The notes: generated by a model from the sequence alone, not told the origin. 64,000 bases of DNA from Microvirga brassicacearum (GCF_008757455.1 NZ_VCMV01000006.1:152182-216181); one strand, 5' to 3'; counted from the stretch's first letter, positions 9,616 to 18,496 are shown. A program made the numbers and translations.

Positions 9616-10593
9616 TCAGCTTGCCGCTTCGATGCGTGGGTCGACGAACCGGTAGAGAAGATCCGTAATGAGATTGACGAGGACCACGACCGCTGCCGTC
9701 ACCAGGAAGACGCCCAGCAGAACCGGATAATCGCGCTGCAGCAGGGCGTCGAACATCAGGCGGCCGATGCCCGGCCAGGCAAAGACCGTCTCGGTCAGCA
9801 CCGCGCCGCCAACGAGCTGACCCGCCTGCATGCTGGCGAAGGTGAAGACCGGCAGGATGGCGTTGCGGAGCACATGACGCCGAATGATCTGTGCCTTCGG
9901 CACGCCCTTGGCGCGGGCGGTCTTCACGAAATCGAGCGCCATCACCTCGAGCATCGAGGCGCGCGTCAGACGGGTATAGACCGCCGTGAAGAAGAGCCCG
10001 AGCGTCACCGTCGGCAGCACGAGATGGTGCGCGATGTCCGCAACCCGCGCCCATCCGGTGTAGTTGGCGCCGATGCTCTCCATGTCGAAGGGCGGCAGCC
10101 AATCGAGATGCAGCGAGAAAACCAGGACCGACATCAGGGCGATCCAGAACAGGGGGGTGGCGTAGAACACGAGCGCGCTCGTCATCACCACGCTGTCGGC
10201 GATGCTTCCACGGCGATAGGCCGCAATGACGCCGAGCAGAATTCCGAGCACGAGCGAGAACACAAAGGCGCAGCCCGTCAGCAGAAGGGTGGCGGGCAAG
10301 CGATCGAGGATCAGGGTCATGACCGGAACCTGATTGCGATACGAATAACCGAGGTCACCCGTGAGGACACCCTTGAGATAGGTCCAGAGCTGCCAGTAGA
10401 GCGGCTGGTCGAGGCCGAACTGGGCGCGCAGCTGGGCGATGAACTTTGCGTCTCCCGCGCCGGCCTCACCCGCAAGGACGGAGGCCGGATCGCCGGGCGC
10501 CATATGGATCAGCACGAAGTTGAGAATCACCACCCCGAGCACGACCAGAATCGCCTTGACGAAGCGCTGAAACAGGAAATCCAGTGTTTTCAA
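9616..10593 (-). CDS. ABC transporter permease, DppB-like
   Basis: A 325-residue permease of the DppB type. Residues 6-28 form the first TM helix, followed by the APGDPA motif, the periplasmic domain and five further helices. The EAA-type loop is ALDFVKTARAKGVPKAQII. The TTG at 10593 is preferred because AGGGG precedes it by 6 bases and the family usually starts within ten residues of the first helix. An in-frame GTG at 10632 would add 13 residues. It forms the channel with the DppC-like partner. Confidence 0.92.
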   Translation of the reverse strand: MKTLDFLFQRFVKAILVVLGVVILNFVLIHMAPGDPASVLAGEAGAGDAKFIAQLRAQFGLDQPLYWQLWTYLKGVLTGDLGYSYRNQVPVMTLILDRLPATLLLTGCAFVFSLVLGILLGVIAAYRRGSIADSVVMTSALVFYATPLFWIALMSVLVFSLHLDWLPPFDMESIGANYTGWARVADIAHHLVLPTVTLGLFFTAVYTRLTRASMLEVMALDFVKTARAKGVPKAQIIRRHVLRNAILPVFTFASMQAGQLVGGAVLTETVFAWPGIGRLMFDALLQRDYPVLLGVFLVTAAVVVLVNLITDLLYRFVDPRIEAAS

Positions 10594-10661
10594 AATTTTC
10601 CCCTGGCGGCATAGCGTGAGAAGGGCCGGCACGAAAATGCCGGCCCGGTCGCATGCAGCGC

Positions 10662-12245
10662 TTACTTGGAGATCCAGACCTCGTCCATGGACTCGTTGAG
10701 GCCAATGCCGGTTCTCACGAGGTTCTTCACTTTCTTGCGGTTGATCGTGACGTTCTGCATCTCATACAGCCAGCCGAGCGCCACTTCGTCGACGATGATC
10801 TTCTGCGCTTCCGTGTAGGCCTTGGCGGCGACATCCTTGCTGACCGCACCGGCGGCAAGCCCGAAGAGTTCGTCGACCTTCGGATTCACGTAGTTCTGGT
10901 TGTTGCCGTAGGGCGTGCCCTTGATGATGTTGTTGGACAGGTAGTGGCGTGCGACGCCCAGCGCCGGATCGCCATACTGATAGGTGAAGTTGAACGTCAG
11001 GTCGAAATCGAAATCGGCGAGTTTCTGCGACCAGCCGCCGGCATCGACGCCCTGGATCACGACCTTGAACCCAAGCTGCTCGATCTGCTGCTTCACGTAT
11101 TCGGACATGCGGTCCCAGGCGGCGCCGTAAGGCAGCGGCATCAGGCGGATGGTGTAGTCGGCTGGCTTGATGCCGGCATCCGCCAGGATCTTCTTCGCCT
11201 TCGGCAGATCGAACGGATAGGCCGGAACGTCAGGCGTGTAGTACAAGGTGGTTGACGCGAACGGGCCGGTGGCGACCTTGCCGAGACCGAAGAACACGTT
11301 CTTGACGATGAATTCGCGGTCGATCGCATGCATGATCGCTTGCCGCACGCGCTTGTCCGAGAACGGCATGCTGCGCTGGTTCATCTGCATGAAGACGAGC
11401 GGCGCGTAGTTTTCCCAGCCGCTGGTGGTGTTTTCCACCTCTGGCAGCTTGATCAGCCGGCGAACCTCGAACCCTTCGACGTCACCGCCGCGCAGCACGT
11501 CGACGGTGCCCTTCTCGAAGGCGACCGCACGCGAGGCGGAATCGGGGATGATGCGGAAATAGAGTTCGTCGAGATAAGGCTTGCCGGGCTTCCAGTAATC
11601 TTCGTTGCGGACGAGATGGATGTAGGAGCCGCGTTTCCATTCCTTCAGCTTGAACGGCCCGGTGCCGATCGGCGTCTGGTTGGCCGGATTGGTGCGATAA
11701 TCCGTGCCGTCGTAGAGATGCTTCGGAATGATCGGGAACGAGCTCAGCTCGAAGGCATGCAGGAAGGCCGAGAAAGGCTTCTTAAGCTTGAACACGACCT
11801 GATTGGGTGCGGGCGACGTGATGCTGTCCACGTAGGTGGTGGCGATCAGGCGCCAGCGCGGATGCGCCTCGCGCAGGAACTTGTCGGCTGTAAACACCAC
11901 ATCGTCGGCGCTGAACGGCTTGCCGTCATGCCATTTGACGTTGTCCTGCAGCGTGAACGTGTAGGTCAGCCCATCGTCGGACACGACCCAGGACTTGGCG
12001 AGCGACGGAAGCGGCTTCAGGTCGGTGCCGTAGGTCAGAAGGCTCTGATAGATCTGGCCGCCCACATAGAGCGTCGGACCTTGCGTGTTGAGCCCGACCA
12101 TGAGCATCGGCGGCTCGGGCTGGGCGATCATGTTGAGCGCGCCGCCTTTGACGGGCGGCGCCTCCTGCGCGATCGCTCCTACCGCGCCGGCGCAAAACAA
12201 TCCCGCTGCGGCGGCCAACAAGCTAAGCCTCGTTTTCATCATCAT
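10662..12245 (-). CDS. Periplasmic substrate-binding protein, family 5 (peptide/nickel type)
   Basis: A 527-residue SBP_bac_5 protein. The three-Met start at 12245 is preceded by AGAGGGAA and followed by a classical signal peptide with a hydrophobic core (LSLLAAAAGLFCAGAVGA) and cleavage near IAQEA. Mature features include the early QPEPPMLMVGLNTQGP strand, the family signature region around YTFTLQDNVKWHDGKPF, and RAVAFEKGTVDVLRGG. It delivers a ligand to the permeases encoded immediately downstream. Family 5 proteins bind peptides, opines, sugars or nickel, so the ligand cannot be read directly. The catabolic neighbours suggest an acylated amine, peptide-like compound or sugar-acid conjugate (inference). 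Confidence 0.92.
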   Translation of the reverse strand: MMMKTRLSLLAAAAGLFCAGAVGAIAQEAPPVKGGALNMIAQPEPPMLMVGLNTQGPTLYVGGQIYQSLLTYGTDLKPLPSLAKSWVVSDDGLTYTFTLQDNVKWHDGKPFSADDVVFTADKFLREAHPRWRLIATTYVDSITSPAPNQVVFKLKKPFSAFLHAFELSSFPIIPKHLYDGTDYRTNPANQTPIGTGPFKLKEWKRGSYIHLVRNEDYWKPGKPYLDELYFRIIPDSASRAVAFEKGTVDVLRGGDVEGFEVRRLIKLPEVENTTSGWENYAPLVFMQMNQRSMPFSDKRVRQAIMHAIDREFIVKNVFFGLGKVATGPFASTTLYYTPDVPAYPFDLPKAKKILADAGIKPADYTIRLMPLPYGAAWDRMSEYVKQQIEQLGFKVVIQGVDAGGWSQKLADFDFDLTFNFTYQYGDPALGVARHYLSNNIIKGTPYGNNQNYVNPKVDELFGLAAGAVSKDVAAKAYTEAQKIIVDEVALGWLYEMQNVTINRKKVKNLVRTGIGLNESMDEVWISK

Positions 12246-12423
12246 TTCCCTCTGTAGCCTCTGGTTGCTGCTGTTCTTGATTTCAAACGTCGTGTCACAG
12301 ACAAGAGTCCGCCCCTGGAGAGCGGGCATTCATGGCGTAAAAATTCACCGCAACCCCAGGCTCGTGCTTATCGGACAGCGGGGACTGGCAGTAAAAATGC
12401 GTGAAGCCAAATAATCCTAGAAT

Positions 12424-12433
12424 GTTAGCTAAC
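12424..12433. promoter_or_regulatory. Perfect 10-bp palindrome, operator candidate
   Basis: GTTAGCTAAC is followed by TATATAAC, giving two overlapping GTTA...TAAC inverted pairs about 180 bases before the binding-protein start. It lies in the most AT-rich patch of the region. The binding factor is unknown. Confidence 0.35.
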
Positions 12434-12571
12434 TATATAACTTAGCAAAACTCGGGATTGTTCAGGATATTCAATGAGCGTCTTGCTCATGACGACGTTC
12501 CTCTCAAGCCGATGGTTCGGGTTTGCGCCTCAATATTATTAGGGCGCCCAATTTCCCTTTGGAAAGGATTA

Positions 12572-12581
12572 TGATGCATCA
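12572..12581. promoter_or_regulatory. TGATGCATCA palindrome, candidate GntR operator
   Basis: This perfect 10-bp palindrome shares ATGATGCATC with positions 625-634. Both sites lie in non-coding DNA upstream of minus-strand transcription units of the same catabolic block. Binding by the local GntR protein is an inference. Confidence 0.4.
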
Positions 12582-12733
12582 AATTTGCGAGTCAAGCGGG
12601 CATCGATCCGCGCCCCCGAAAGCAGACAGATCTTTCCGAGCTGACAGTCACGCCGCTCGCGGGCCTCAGCTCTGGGATATCTGGTCCGCCCTCGTAGGCG
12701 ACGCCGGGGTGGATGCACCCGATGGCCGTCGGC

Positions 12734-12763
12734 CACTGACGGAGGATCAACCCTCCGCCAGTG
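12734..12763 (-). terminator. Hairpin downstream of the ketoglutarate-semialdehyde dehydrogenase gene
   Basis: CACTG-A-CGGAGG (12734-12745) pairs with CCTCCG-C-CAGTG (12752-12763), interrupted by one mismatch and closed by a 6-base loop. It starts 14 bases after the stop of the gene at 12777. No U-tract follows, so termination may be inefficient or Rho-aided. Confidence 0.5.
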
Positions 12764-12776
12764 ATCGCGGCAGCGA

Positions 12777-14234
12777 CTAGTTGCCGTCGGCCAGATAGGC
12801 CGTCTTGACGGTGGTGTAGAATTCCTGCGCGTAACGGCCCTGTTCGCGCGGTCCGTAGGATGATCCTTTGCGCCCGCCGAACGGCACATGATAATCGACC
12901 CCCGCGGTCGGCAGGTTCACCATCACCATCCCGGCCTCGCTATTGCGCTTGAAATGGCCCGCATATTTCAGGCTGGTCGTGCAGATGCCGGAGGACAATC
13001 CGAATGGCGTGTCGTTGGCGATCTCCAGCGCCTCTTCGTAGTTGCGCACGCGCGTGACGGTCGCCACGGGTCCGAAAATCTCCTCGCGCGCAATCTGCAT
13101 CCGGTTGTCCACATCCACGAACAACGCGGGAGCGAGATAGAAACCCGGCGTCTCCCGATTGAGGAGTTCGCCACCGTGGGCCAGTTTCGCGCCTTCATCC
13201 TGACCCACGCGGATATAGCGCAGATCCTGCTCGAGCTGGTTCTGATCGACGACCGGCCCGATCTGCGTGCCCGCTTTCAACGCGTCGTCCACAACCAGTC
13301 CCTTCATGCGTTCCGTCACCGCATCGACGAAGCGATCGTGGACGCCCTCCGTCACGATGAACCGCGACGAGGCCGTGCAGCGCTGGCCGGTGGAGAAGAA
13401 CGCGCCATTGACGGCGCATTCCACCGCGACCTTGAGATCCGTATCGTCAAGCACGACGAGCGGGTTCTTGCCGCCCATCTCGAGCTGCATCTTCTTCATC
13501 GGATCGGACGCGATGCAGGCCTGCGCCACCTTGCGTCCGGTCGAGACCGAGCCGGTGAATGAGATGGCGGCGATGCGCGGGCTGTTGAGCATCACCTCGC
13601 CGACGACGGACCCACGTCCCATGACGAGGTTGAACACGCCCGCCGGCACGCCGGCGCGGGCGATGATGTCGGAGAGCGCATGCGCCGATCCCGGCACGAG
13701 CTCGGCCGGCTTGAACACCACGCAATTGCCGTAGGCCAAGGCCGGGGCGATCTTCCAGGCCGGAATGGCGATCGGGAAATTCCACGGCGTGATCAGACCG
13801 ACGACACCGATGGGCTCGCGCGTGATCTCGATATCGACGCCGGGTCGGACGGATGCGAGCTTGTCGCCGGCGAGCCTGAGACATTCGCCGGCGAAGAACT
13901 GGAAGATCTGTCCCGCGCGCATCACTTCGCCGATGCCCTCGGGCAGGGTTTTGCCCTCTTCACGCGACAGCAGGCGGCCGAGTTCGTCCTTGCGCGCGAC
14001 GATCTCGTCGCCGACCTTTTTCAGGATGTCGTGCCGCAGCTGGATCGAGGAGCGTGCCCAGGCGGGAAAGGCCGCATGCGCGGCCTCGATAGCGCGCTCC
14101 GCATCGGCGGCATCCGCGCGGGCAAACTCGCCCACCACGTCGTTGGTGTTCGAAGGATTGACGTCGGGTGCAGCGTTGGCCGCCGCGATCCATTCGCCGG
14201 CGATGAAGTTTTTTTCCTGAAGAGTCATGATCAT
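12777..14234 (-). CDS. Alpha-ketoglutarate-semialdehyde dehydrogenase (2,5-dioxovalerate dehydrogenase type)
   Basis: A 485-residue ALDH. PWNFP lies near 150, FTGSVSTGR near 226, general base Glu252 is in LEMGGKNP, and catalytic Cys286 is in GQRCTASS. The C-terminus VPFGGRKGSSYGPREQG is characteristic of the KGSADH group as I remember it. The reaction is 2,5-dioxopentanoate to 2-oxoglutarate with NAD(P). The ATG at 14234 overlaps the TGA of the preceding FAH-fold gene (ATGA), so the two are translationally coupled. A second ATG at 14228 is possible. Dehydratase plus dehydrogenase matches the end of the Weimberg-type oxidative pentose pathway (xylX-xylA in Caulobacter). Confidence 0.88.
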   Translation of the reverse strand: MIMTLQEKNFIAGEWIAAANAAPDVNPSNTNDVVGEFARADAADAERAIEAAHAAFPAWARSSIQLRHDILKKVGDEIVARKDELGRLLSREEGKTLPEGIGEVMRAGQIFQFFAGECLRLAGDKLASVRPGVDIEITREPIGVVGLITPWNFPIAIPAWKIAPALAYGNCVVFKPAELVPGSAHALSDIIARAGVPAGVFNLVMGRGSVVGEVMLNSPRIAAISFTGSVSTGRKVAQACIASDPMKKMQLEMGGKNPLVVLDDTDLKVAVECAVNGAFFSTGQRCTASSRFIVTEGVHDRFVDAVTERMKGLVVDDALKAGTQIGPVVDQNQLEQDLRYIRVGQDEGAKLAHGGELLNRETPGFYLAPALFVDVDNRMQIAREEIFGPVATVTRVRNYEEALEIANDTPFGLSSGICTTSLKYAGHFKRNSEAGMVMVNLPTAGVDYHVPFGGRKGSSYGPREQGRYAQEFYTTVKTAYLADGN

Positions 14235-15430
14235 TGTTCCGAGTTGACTTTGATGAGACCGCGTTGCGCCAGATTGGTCATGAACGCGACAAGACCGAAC
14301 GTCCAGGGCTCGCAGTCTGAACTTTGTTTCATGCGATTCACCAGCGCGCCGAGCTTGGGCGCCGCGATGGTGACGATATCGCCCGGTTTATGCGTAAATC
14401 CCAGGCCAGGTTCATCCCGATCCTGCGTCGGCGCAAACATCGTGCCAAGGAAAAGCACGAACCCATCGGGATATTGATGGTTCGGGCCGATGGTCTGCGC
14501 GACGAGATCCTCGGGGTCGCGACTGATCTTTGCAATGGACGAGGACCCTTCAAGCCGGAAGCCATCCTCGCCTTCCACCGTCAGCGTCACGTGAGTCTGT
14601 CGCACATCGTCGAGGGAGAAACTGTCATCGAAGAACCGGATGAAGGGTCCGATGGCGCAGGACGCATTGTTGTCCTTGGCCTTGGAGAGAAGCAATGCGG
14701 ACCGGCCCTCGAAGTCGCGCAGGTTGACGTCATTGCCAAGCGTCGCGCCCACGATCTTTCCCTCCGGCGACACCACGATGACGACCTCGGGCTCCGGATT
14801 GTTCCATGTGGATTTGGGATGGTAGCCGGCCTCCATGCAGGGGCCGATCGCCGACAGGGTCGGAGCCTTGGTAAAGACCTCCGCGTCCGGACCGATGCCG
14901 ACCTCAAGATATTGGCTCCAGGCCCCTTGCGCGACCAGCACAGCCTTCAGATCCATGGCCTCGCGCGAACCTGGCTTGAGCCGACTGAGATCATCGCCGA
15001 CGAGACGGTTGACCTCGGCGCGGATTGCCGCCGCCGCGCCCGCATCGCCCCGCGCCCGCTCCTCGATGACACGCTCCAGCATCGAGACCGCGAAGGTGAC
15101 GCCCGCCGCCTTGATGACCTGAAGGTCGACCGGCGCGAGGAACCAGGGCTTCGCGGTGTCTCGTCGGTCCGGCACCGTATTCGCCAGAATCGCCTCGACC
15201 GTTCCGATCTTGTCGCCGGGCGCGGTCTTCAACCTGCGCGCTGGGTCGTCGAGCGCGGCCAGCGCACTCATGGTCGAATACGACGCCGATATGTCCATGA
15301 CACCCTCGTCCCGGATCGACACCACGGAGGGCCCGATGCCGGGCCGCCACACTCGCCCGGCAAGCGCTCCTCGAACGCCATCCTCCGGGAGAATCGTCGA
15401 CAGCCTCTCGTTTGCAAAAAGTGCTTCCAT
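14231..15430 (-). CDS. FAH-fold 2-keto-3-deoxy-pentonate dehydratase, XylX-like
   Basis: A 399-residue member of the fumarylacetoacetate-hydrolase superfamily. The acidic metal-site stretch (NNPEPEVVIVVSP near 220) and the DVNLRDFEGRSALLLSKAKDNNASCAIGPF core are typical of sugar-acid dehydratases of the XylX/KdaD group. The predicted reaction is dehydration of 2-keto-3-deoxy-xylonate or -arabinonate to alpha-ketoglutarate semialdehyde, the substrate of the coupled downstream enzyme. The ATG at 15430 gives a length close to the family norm; the frame stays open 200 bases upstream without homology. No sugar dehydrogenase or pentonate dehydratase is in the window, so the pathway is incomplete here. 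Confidence 0.78.
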   Translation of the reverse strand: MEALFANERLSTILPEDGVRGALAGRVWRPGIGPSVVSIRDEGVMDISASYSTMSALAALDDPARRLKTAPGDKIGTVEAILANTVPDRRDTAKPWFLAPVDLQVIKAAGVTFAVSMLERVIEERARGDAGAAAAIRAEVNRLVGDDLSRLKPGSREAMDLKAVLVAQGAWSQYLEVGIGPDAEVFTKAPTLSAIGPCMEAGYHPKSTWNNPEPEVVIVVSPEGKIVGATLGNDVNLRDFEGRSALLLSKAKDNNASCAIGPFIRFFDDSFSLDDVRQTHVTLTVEGEDGFRLEGSSSIAKISRDPEDLVAQTIGPNHQYPDGFVLFLGTMFAPTQDRDEPGLGFTHKPGDIVTIAAPKLGALVNRMKQSSDCEPWTFGLVAFMTNLAQRGLIKVNSEQ

Positions 15431-15653
15431 TTTATGGCCTGACTGGTCCCTCGATGACGCCATCCTTATCAGTTCGAAGACGGCGCCGCCGCTTCTTTCT
15501 CCTGATCGTTGTCCGATGCGGCTCCCCGACCGCGGGCGATATTTTGGGTGGCCATATGGCGGCGATTGCCCCACCCTTAGGCGAGCCGCCGGTTCCGCCC
15601 GCGCCGATTCGGCCCTTCGCCGAGCTGTCATCGACCTGAGGAATTTCTGGCGT

Positions 15654-16415
15654 ATGTCTCCTGCCGAGTTGTTGGGTTTTCTCTTGCTCGCAGGAGTTGC
15701 CGCCTATGCCCAGACCCTGACGGGATTTGCCTTCGGGCTCATCACCATGGGCGGAATCGCGCTCACCGGGCTGCTCTCGCTTCCGGATGCCGCGGTGCTC
15801 GTCAGCGCGCTCACTTTCGTCAACGCGATTCAGATGCTGCTGAAGGGCTGGCGCGACGTCTCATGGCGCGATTTCCGGCTCGTCATGGCCACAAGCGTTC
15901 CGATGCTGTTTGCCGGTTATGCGATGCTCGAATGGCTGGCGGATACGCGTGCCGACATCCTGCGTCTCATTCTCGGCATCATCATTGTCGTGTCGAGCCT
16001 GCAACTGGCGCTGCGGCCGGAGCCGTTGCGTCAAAAATCGGGCCCGGCCTCGTTCCTGTTCTTCGGCAGCATCGCGGGCCTGATGGGCGGGATGTTTTCC
16101 ACCGCCGGGCCGCCGCTCGTCTATCATTTCTACCGTCAGCCGATGTCGCTCGTGATGATCCGCGAGACCCTTGTGACGATCTTTGCCCTCAACGCGGTCT
16201 TCCGCATCTCGCTGGTGGGCTTCTCCGGCAATCTGCCGACCGGGTCAGCCTGGACCGGCCTTCTGGCGATCCCGGTCGTGATGGCGGCGACTCACACCGC
16301 GCGCCGCTGGCCGCCTCCGGTCTCGCCCGCCACGATGCGACGGATCGTGTTCGTTCTGCTGTTTCTCTCCGGCGTCTCGCTCGGGGCGCCTTCGATCGTG
16401 AATCTGCTGAAGTGA
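15654..16415 (+). CDS. TauE/SafE-family membrane permease
   Basis: A 253-residue integral membrane protein with about eight hydrophobic segments in two repeated halves. The second repeat begins SIAGLMGGMFSTAGPPLVYHF near residue 142. The start ATG at 15654 has TGAGGA 12 bases upstream and fits the family (MSPAELLGFLLLAG). TauE/SafE proteins move sulfite, sulfoacetate or other organic anions. It is divergent from the FAH/KGSADH pair across a 223-base gap, so shared control and transport of the pathway's acid are possible but unproven. Confidence 0.85.
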   Translation: MSPAELLGFLLLAGVAAYAQTLTGFAFGLITMGGIALTGLLSLPDAAVLVSALTFVNAIQMLLKGWRDVSWRDFRLVMATSVPMLFAGYAMLEWLADTRADILRLILGIIIVVSSLQLALRPEPLRQKSGPASFLFFGSIAGLMGGMFSTAGPPLVYHFYRQPMSLVMIRETLVTIFALNAVFRISLVGFSGNLPTGSAWTGLLAIPVVMAATHTARRWPPPVSPATMRRIVFVLLFLSGVSLGAPSIVNLLK

Positions 16416-16418
16416 GCC

Positions 16419-16760
16419 TCACCACCCGCGCTGGCGCTTGATGGCGTTCTTCTGCATTTCCTTCTGGGCCTTCCAGTAATCTTTCTGCGCATCCTTCTGC
16501 ATCTGGTAATAATCGCGGATGCGTTCCTTGCGGCTGGTGGAGTTGCGGTAGCGGTCGAAATCGTAGTGCCGGTCGTGGCTGTAATCGTCCTGGTCATCGG
16601 CGAACAGCTCAAGCAGGCCTTGCATCTGCACCTTGTGGACAAGAGGTATTCTTCCGGTCGCCGGGACCGATCGTCCGGATGCAAACGCGCTTCCATCGGC
16701 AAGACTCACAAGAGCAAGCAGCGTGACTGCGGCGAACGCGAATCCTCGGGGTGTCGTCAT
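16419..16760 (-). CDS. Small secreted charged protein, hypothetical
   Basis: A 113-residue protein with an N-terminal signal peptide (hydrophobic FAFAAVTLLALVSLADGSAFA). The mature part is very hydrophilic: an Asp/His/Tyr-rich stretch (DDQDDYSHDRHYDFDRY) is followed by a Lys/Gln/Met-rich helix with repeated QKDAQKDYWKAQKEMQK, probably coiled. The ATG at 16760 has GGAG 8 bases upstream. Its end lies 3 bases from the convergent TauE stop. I do not recognise the family. Periplasmic location is inferred from the signal. Confidence 0.65.
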   Translation of the reverse strand: MTTPRGFAFAAVTLLALVSLADGSAFASGRSVPATGRIPLVHKVQMQGLLELFADDQDDYSHDRHYDFDRYRNSTSRKERIRDYYQMQKDAQKDYWKAQKEMQKNAIKRQRGW

Positions 16761-16774
16761 GATGAATCTCCGGA

Positions 16775-18316
16775 TCAGCGTTGGCGCTCGAACAGTTGCG
16801 GCATGGCTGGCGCCGTCCAGCGAAGTCCCGTGATGACGCCATTCCCGTCGCGCTCGAACCGGACCGGCGTCAGCACATCATCGCCCGTCATCGCCGCCAC
16901 GACCGCGAAGGCGCCGGAAGGCTGCAGGCGTGCCTCGAAGGTATCGAGCGCGATGGGCTTGAGATCGAGCACAGCCTCCGACGTCTCGAGAACCATCTGC
17001 AATTTCCCGTCCACCTCTCGCACCGTGGCGTCGCCCAACACGCGGGACGCATAGGTGCCGGCATAAGGGCCGAAAGGCGGGATCGTCCCGAGAGGCTTTT
17101 GATTCGCGACCCGCTTTGCCTGATCCTGCTTGGCGTGGAGCGCAGTGAGCATCAGCGCCACATTGTCGACTTGCGGGTTGCCCATGAGGCGATCGTAGAA
17201 CCATTGCGCGACCGCATCGGGAAATCCGTTATTTTCGAGGTTCGACAGCACGATGAGACCGATGTCGCGATCGGGCACGAAGCCCACATGGGCGCCAAAA
17301 CCCGTAGTGCCGCCGTTATGCCAGATGATCCGCCCGTTCGGCGTCGCCGTCACCACCCACCCGACCGCGTAGGACACGCGCTCGGTCATCGCCACCCGTG
17401 GCGTCCACGTGACGTCGAGATTGGCCTCCGACACGATGACGTTCTCGCCGAATATCCCGCGTGCGAGCTGCATCCGCAGCCATCGCGACACATCCGGCAC
17501 ATTGGAGTTCAGGTTGCCGGCCGGCCCGAAGCCGTACGGAAAGGAGGCATGGAAGGGAATCGCCACCGGATCGGTGTCGGTCGCGCGGTGACCGACAGCA
17601 TGGTCGGGCGCCGTCTCGATCACCTCCGGCGTCCATGAGGTGGCGGCCATGCCGAGCGGATCGAGGATGCCCTTTTTCACCACGTCGGACCAGGCAGCCA
17701 CGCCGTAGGTCTCGGCCAGAATCCGTCCGGCGATCATGTGCGGGATGTTGAGATAGGCGAAATCCGAGCGGAAGATGCCGACCGCCGGCGCATCCTCCAG
17801 CGCGCGGATCATGGTTTGCTGGTCGAAGCCGAGCAGGCCAAGTCCGTCATACACATAGGGGCCGAGCCCGCTGCGCTGCGCCGGCAGATCGAGCATGCGG
17901 AAATCGCGCCCGACCCATGGATCGCCAAGCTGGAATTCGGGCATCCGGTCGACCACCCGATCGTCCCATTTGAGCTTGCCCGCATCCACCGCCTGCGCCA
18001 GCGTCGCGCTTAGGAAAGCCTTGGTGGTGGAGCCGATCTGGAAAATCGTGTCCGGCGTCACCGGGTCGGGTTTTGTCCGCTCCTTGACCCCGAAGGCTTT
18101 CGTGTAGACCAGCTTGTCGCCGTGCACGATGCCGACCGCGACGCCGGGAACATTCGCGGCCTTCATTCCGGCCTGCAAATAGGTCTCGAAAGCCGGGGCC
18201 AGTTCGTCGATCCGATCCTGCATCGCGCCCGCTTGTTGCGCGGCGGCCTGCCCGATGCCGAACCCGATCAAGGTGGCCACGCAACCCGCCGAGACCCATG
18301 CGCGCAAGCCTGCCAT
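16775..18316 (-). CDS. Serine hydrolase of the beta-lactamase/esterase (class C-like) family
   Basis: A 513-residue exported enzyme. The signal peptide covers residues 1-26 (ending QAAAQQ). The active-site set is complete for family S12: Ser96-x-x-Lys99 in GSTTKA, Tyr188-x-Asn190 in AYLN, and HNGG at 333-336 in place of KTG. A C-terminal DUF3471-like beta domain (PYAGTYASRVLGDATVREVDGKL) follows from about 420. The ATG at 18316 has GGGAGG 7 bases upstream; longer in-frame starts are not supported. It may be an esterase, a D-aminopeptidase or a peptide hydrolase. A true beta-lactamase role is not implied. Confidence 0.88.
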   Translation of the reverse strand: MAGLRAWVSAGCVATLIGFGIGQAAAQQAGAMQDRIDELAPAFETYLQAGMKAANVPGVAVGIVHGDKLVYTKAFGVKERTKPDPVTPDTIFQIGSTTKAFLSATLAQAVDAGKLKWDDRVVDRMPEFQLGDPWVGRDFRMLDLPAQRSGLGPYVYDGLGLLGFDQQTMIRALEDAPAVGIFRSDFAYLNIPHMIAGRILAETYGVAAWSDVVKKGILDPLGMAATSWTPEVIETAPDHAVGHRATDTDPVAIPFHASFPYGFGPAGNLNSNVPDVSRWLRMQLARGIFGENVIVSEANLDVTWTPRVAMTERVSYAVGWVVTATPNGRIIWHNGGTTGFGAHVGFVPDRDIGLIVLSNLENNGFPDAVAQWFYDRLMGNPQVDNVALMLTALHAKQDQAKRVANQKPLGTIPPFGPYAGTYASRVLGDATVREVDGKLQMVLETSEAVLDLKPIALDTFEARLQPSGAFAVVAAMTGDDVLTPVRFERDGNGVITGLRWTAPAMPQLFERQR

Positions 18317-18496
18317 CGACGACCTCCCGGCGAAAATCCGGCCGGCGCTGTCTGCCCCGACCTTTCGATTCCGCAACGGCATGGTGACAGAACTCGGCCC
18401 TAGGAACAACGTCCGTCATCGTCGACCCCCATCTCTGGAAGTCGTCCGATGAACCGGCTATAGCGACCCTTCCCTAGTGTCAGGAAGTGAGCAGCT

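Larger units (their letters stand above)
12246..12776. promoter_or_regulatory. 531-base intergenic region upstream of the ABC importer operon
   Basis: No convincing gene is present. The part near 12410-12450 is AT-rich and holds the perfect palindrome GTTAGCTAAC (12424-12433) next to TATATAAC, a plausible promoter/operator zone. At 12572-12581 lies the palindrome TGATGCATCA, matching the copy upstream of the kinase gene at 625-634. A strong hairpin occupies 12734-12763 next to the ALDH stop. A short plus-strand frame starting at 12523 has no RBS or recognisable product. Confidence 0.5.

Noticed and set aside
12523..12780. Short plus-strand frame upstream of the ALDH stop
   Set aside because: No RBS, low-complexity translation, and it contains the operator palindrome and hairpin.
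15431..15631. 67-residue extension of the FAH-fold protein
   Set aside because: Arg/Ala-rich, non-homologous, and lies in the divergent promoter gap with TauE.
16775..18316. Beta-lactamase conferring resistance
   Set aside because: It has the class C-like fold motifs but HNGG replaces KTG and a C-terminal beta domain is present, pointing to an esterase/peptidase-type relative.
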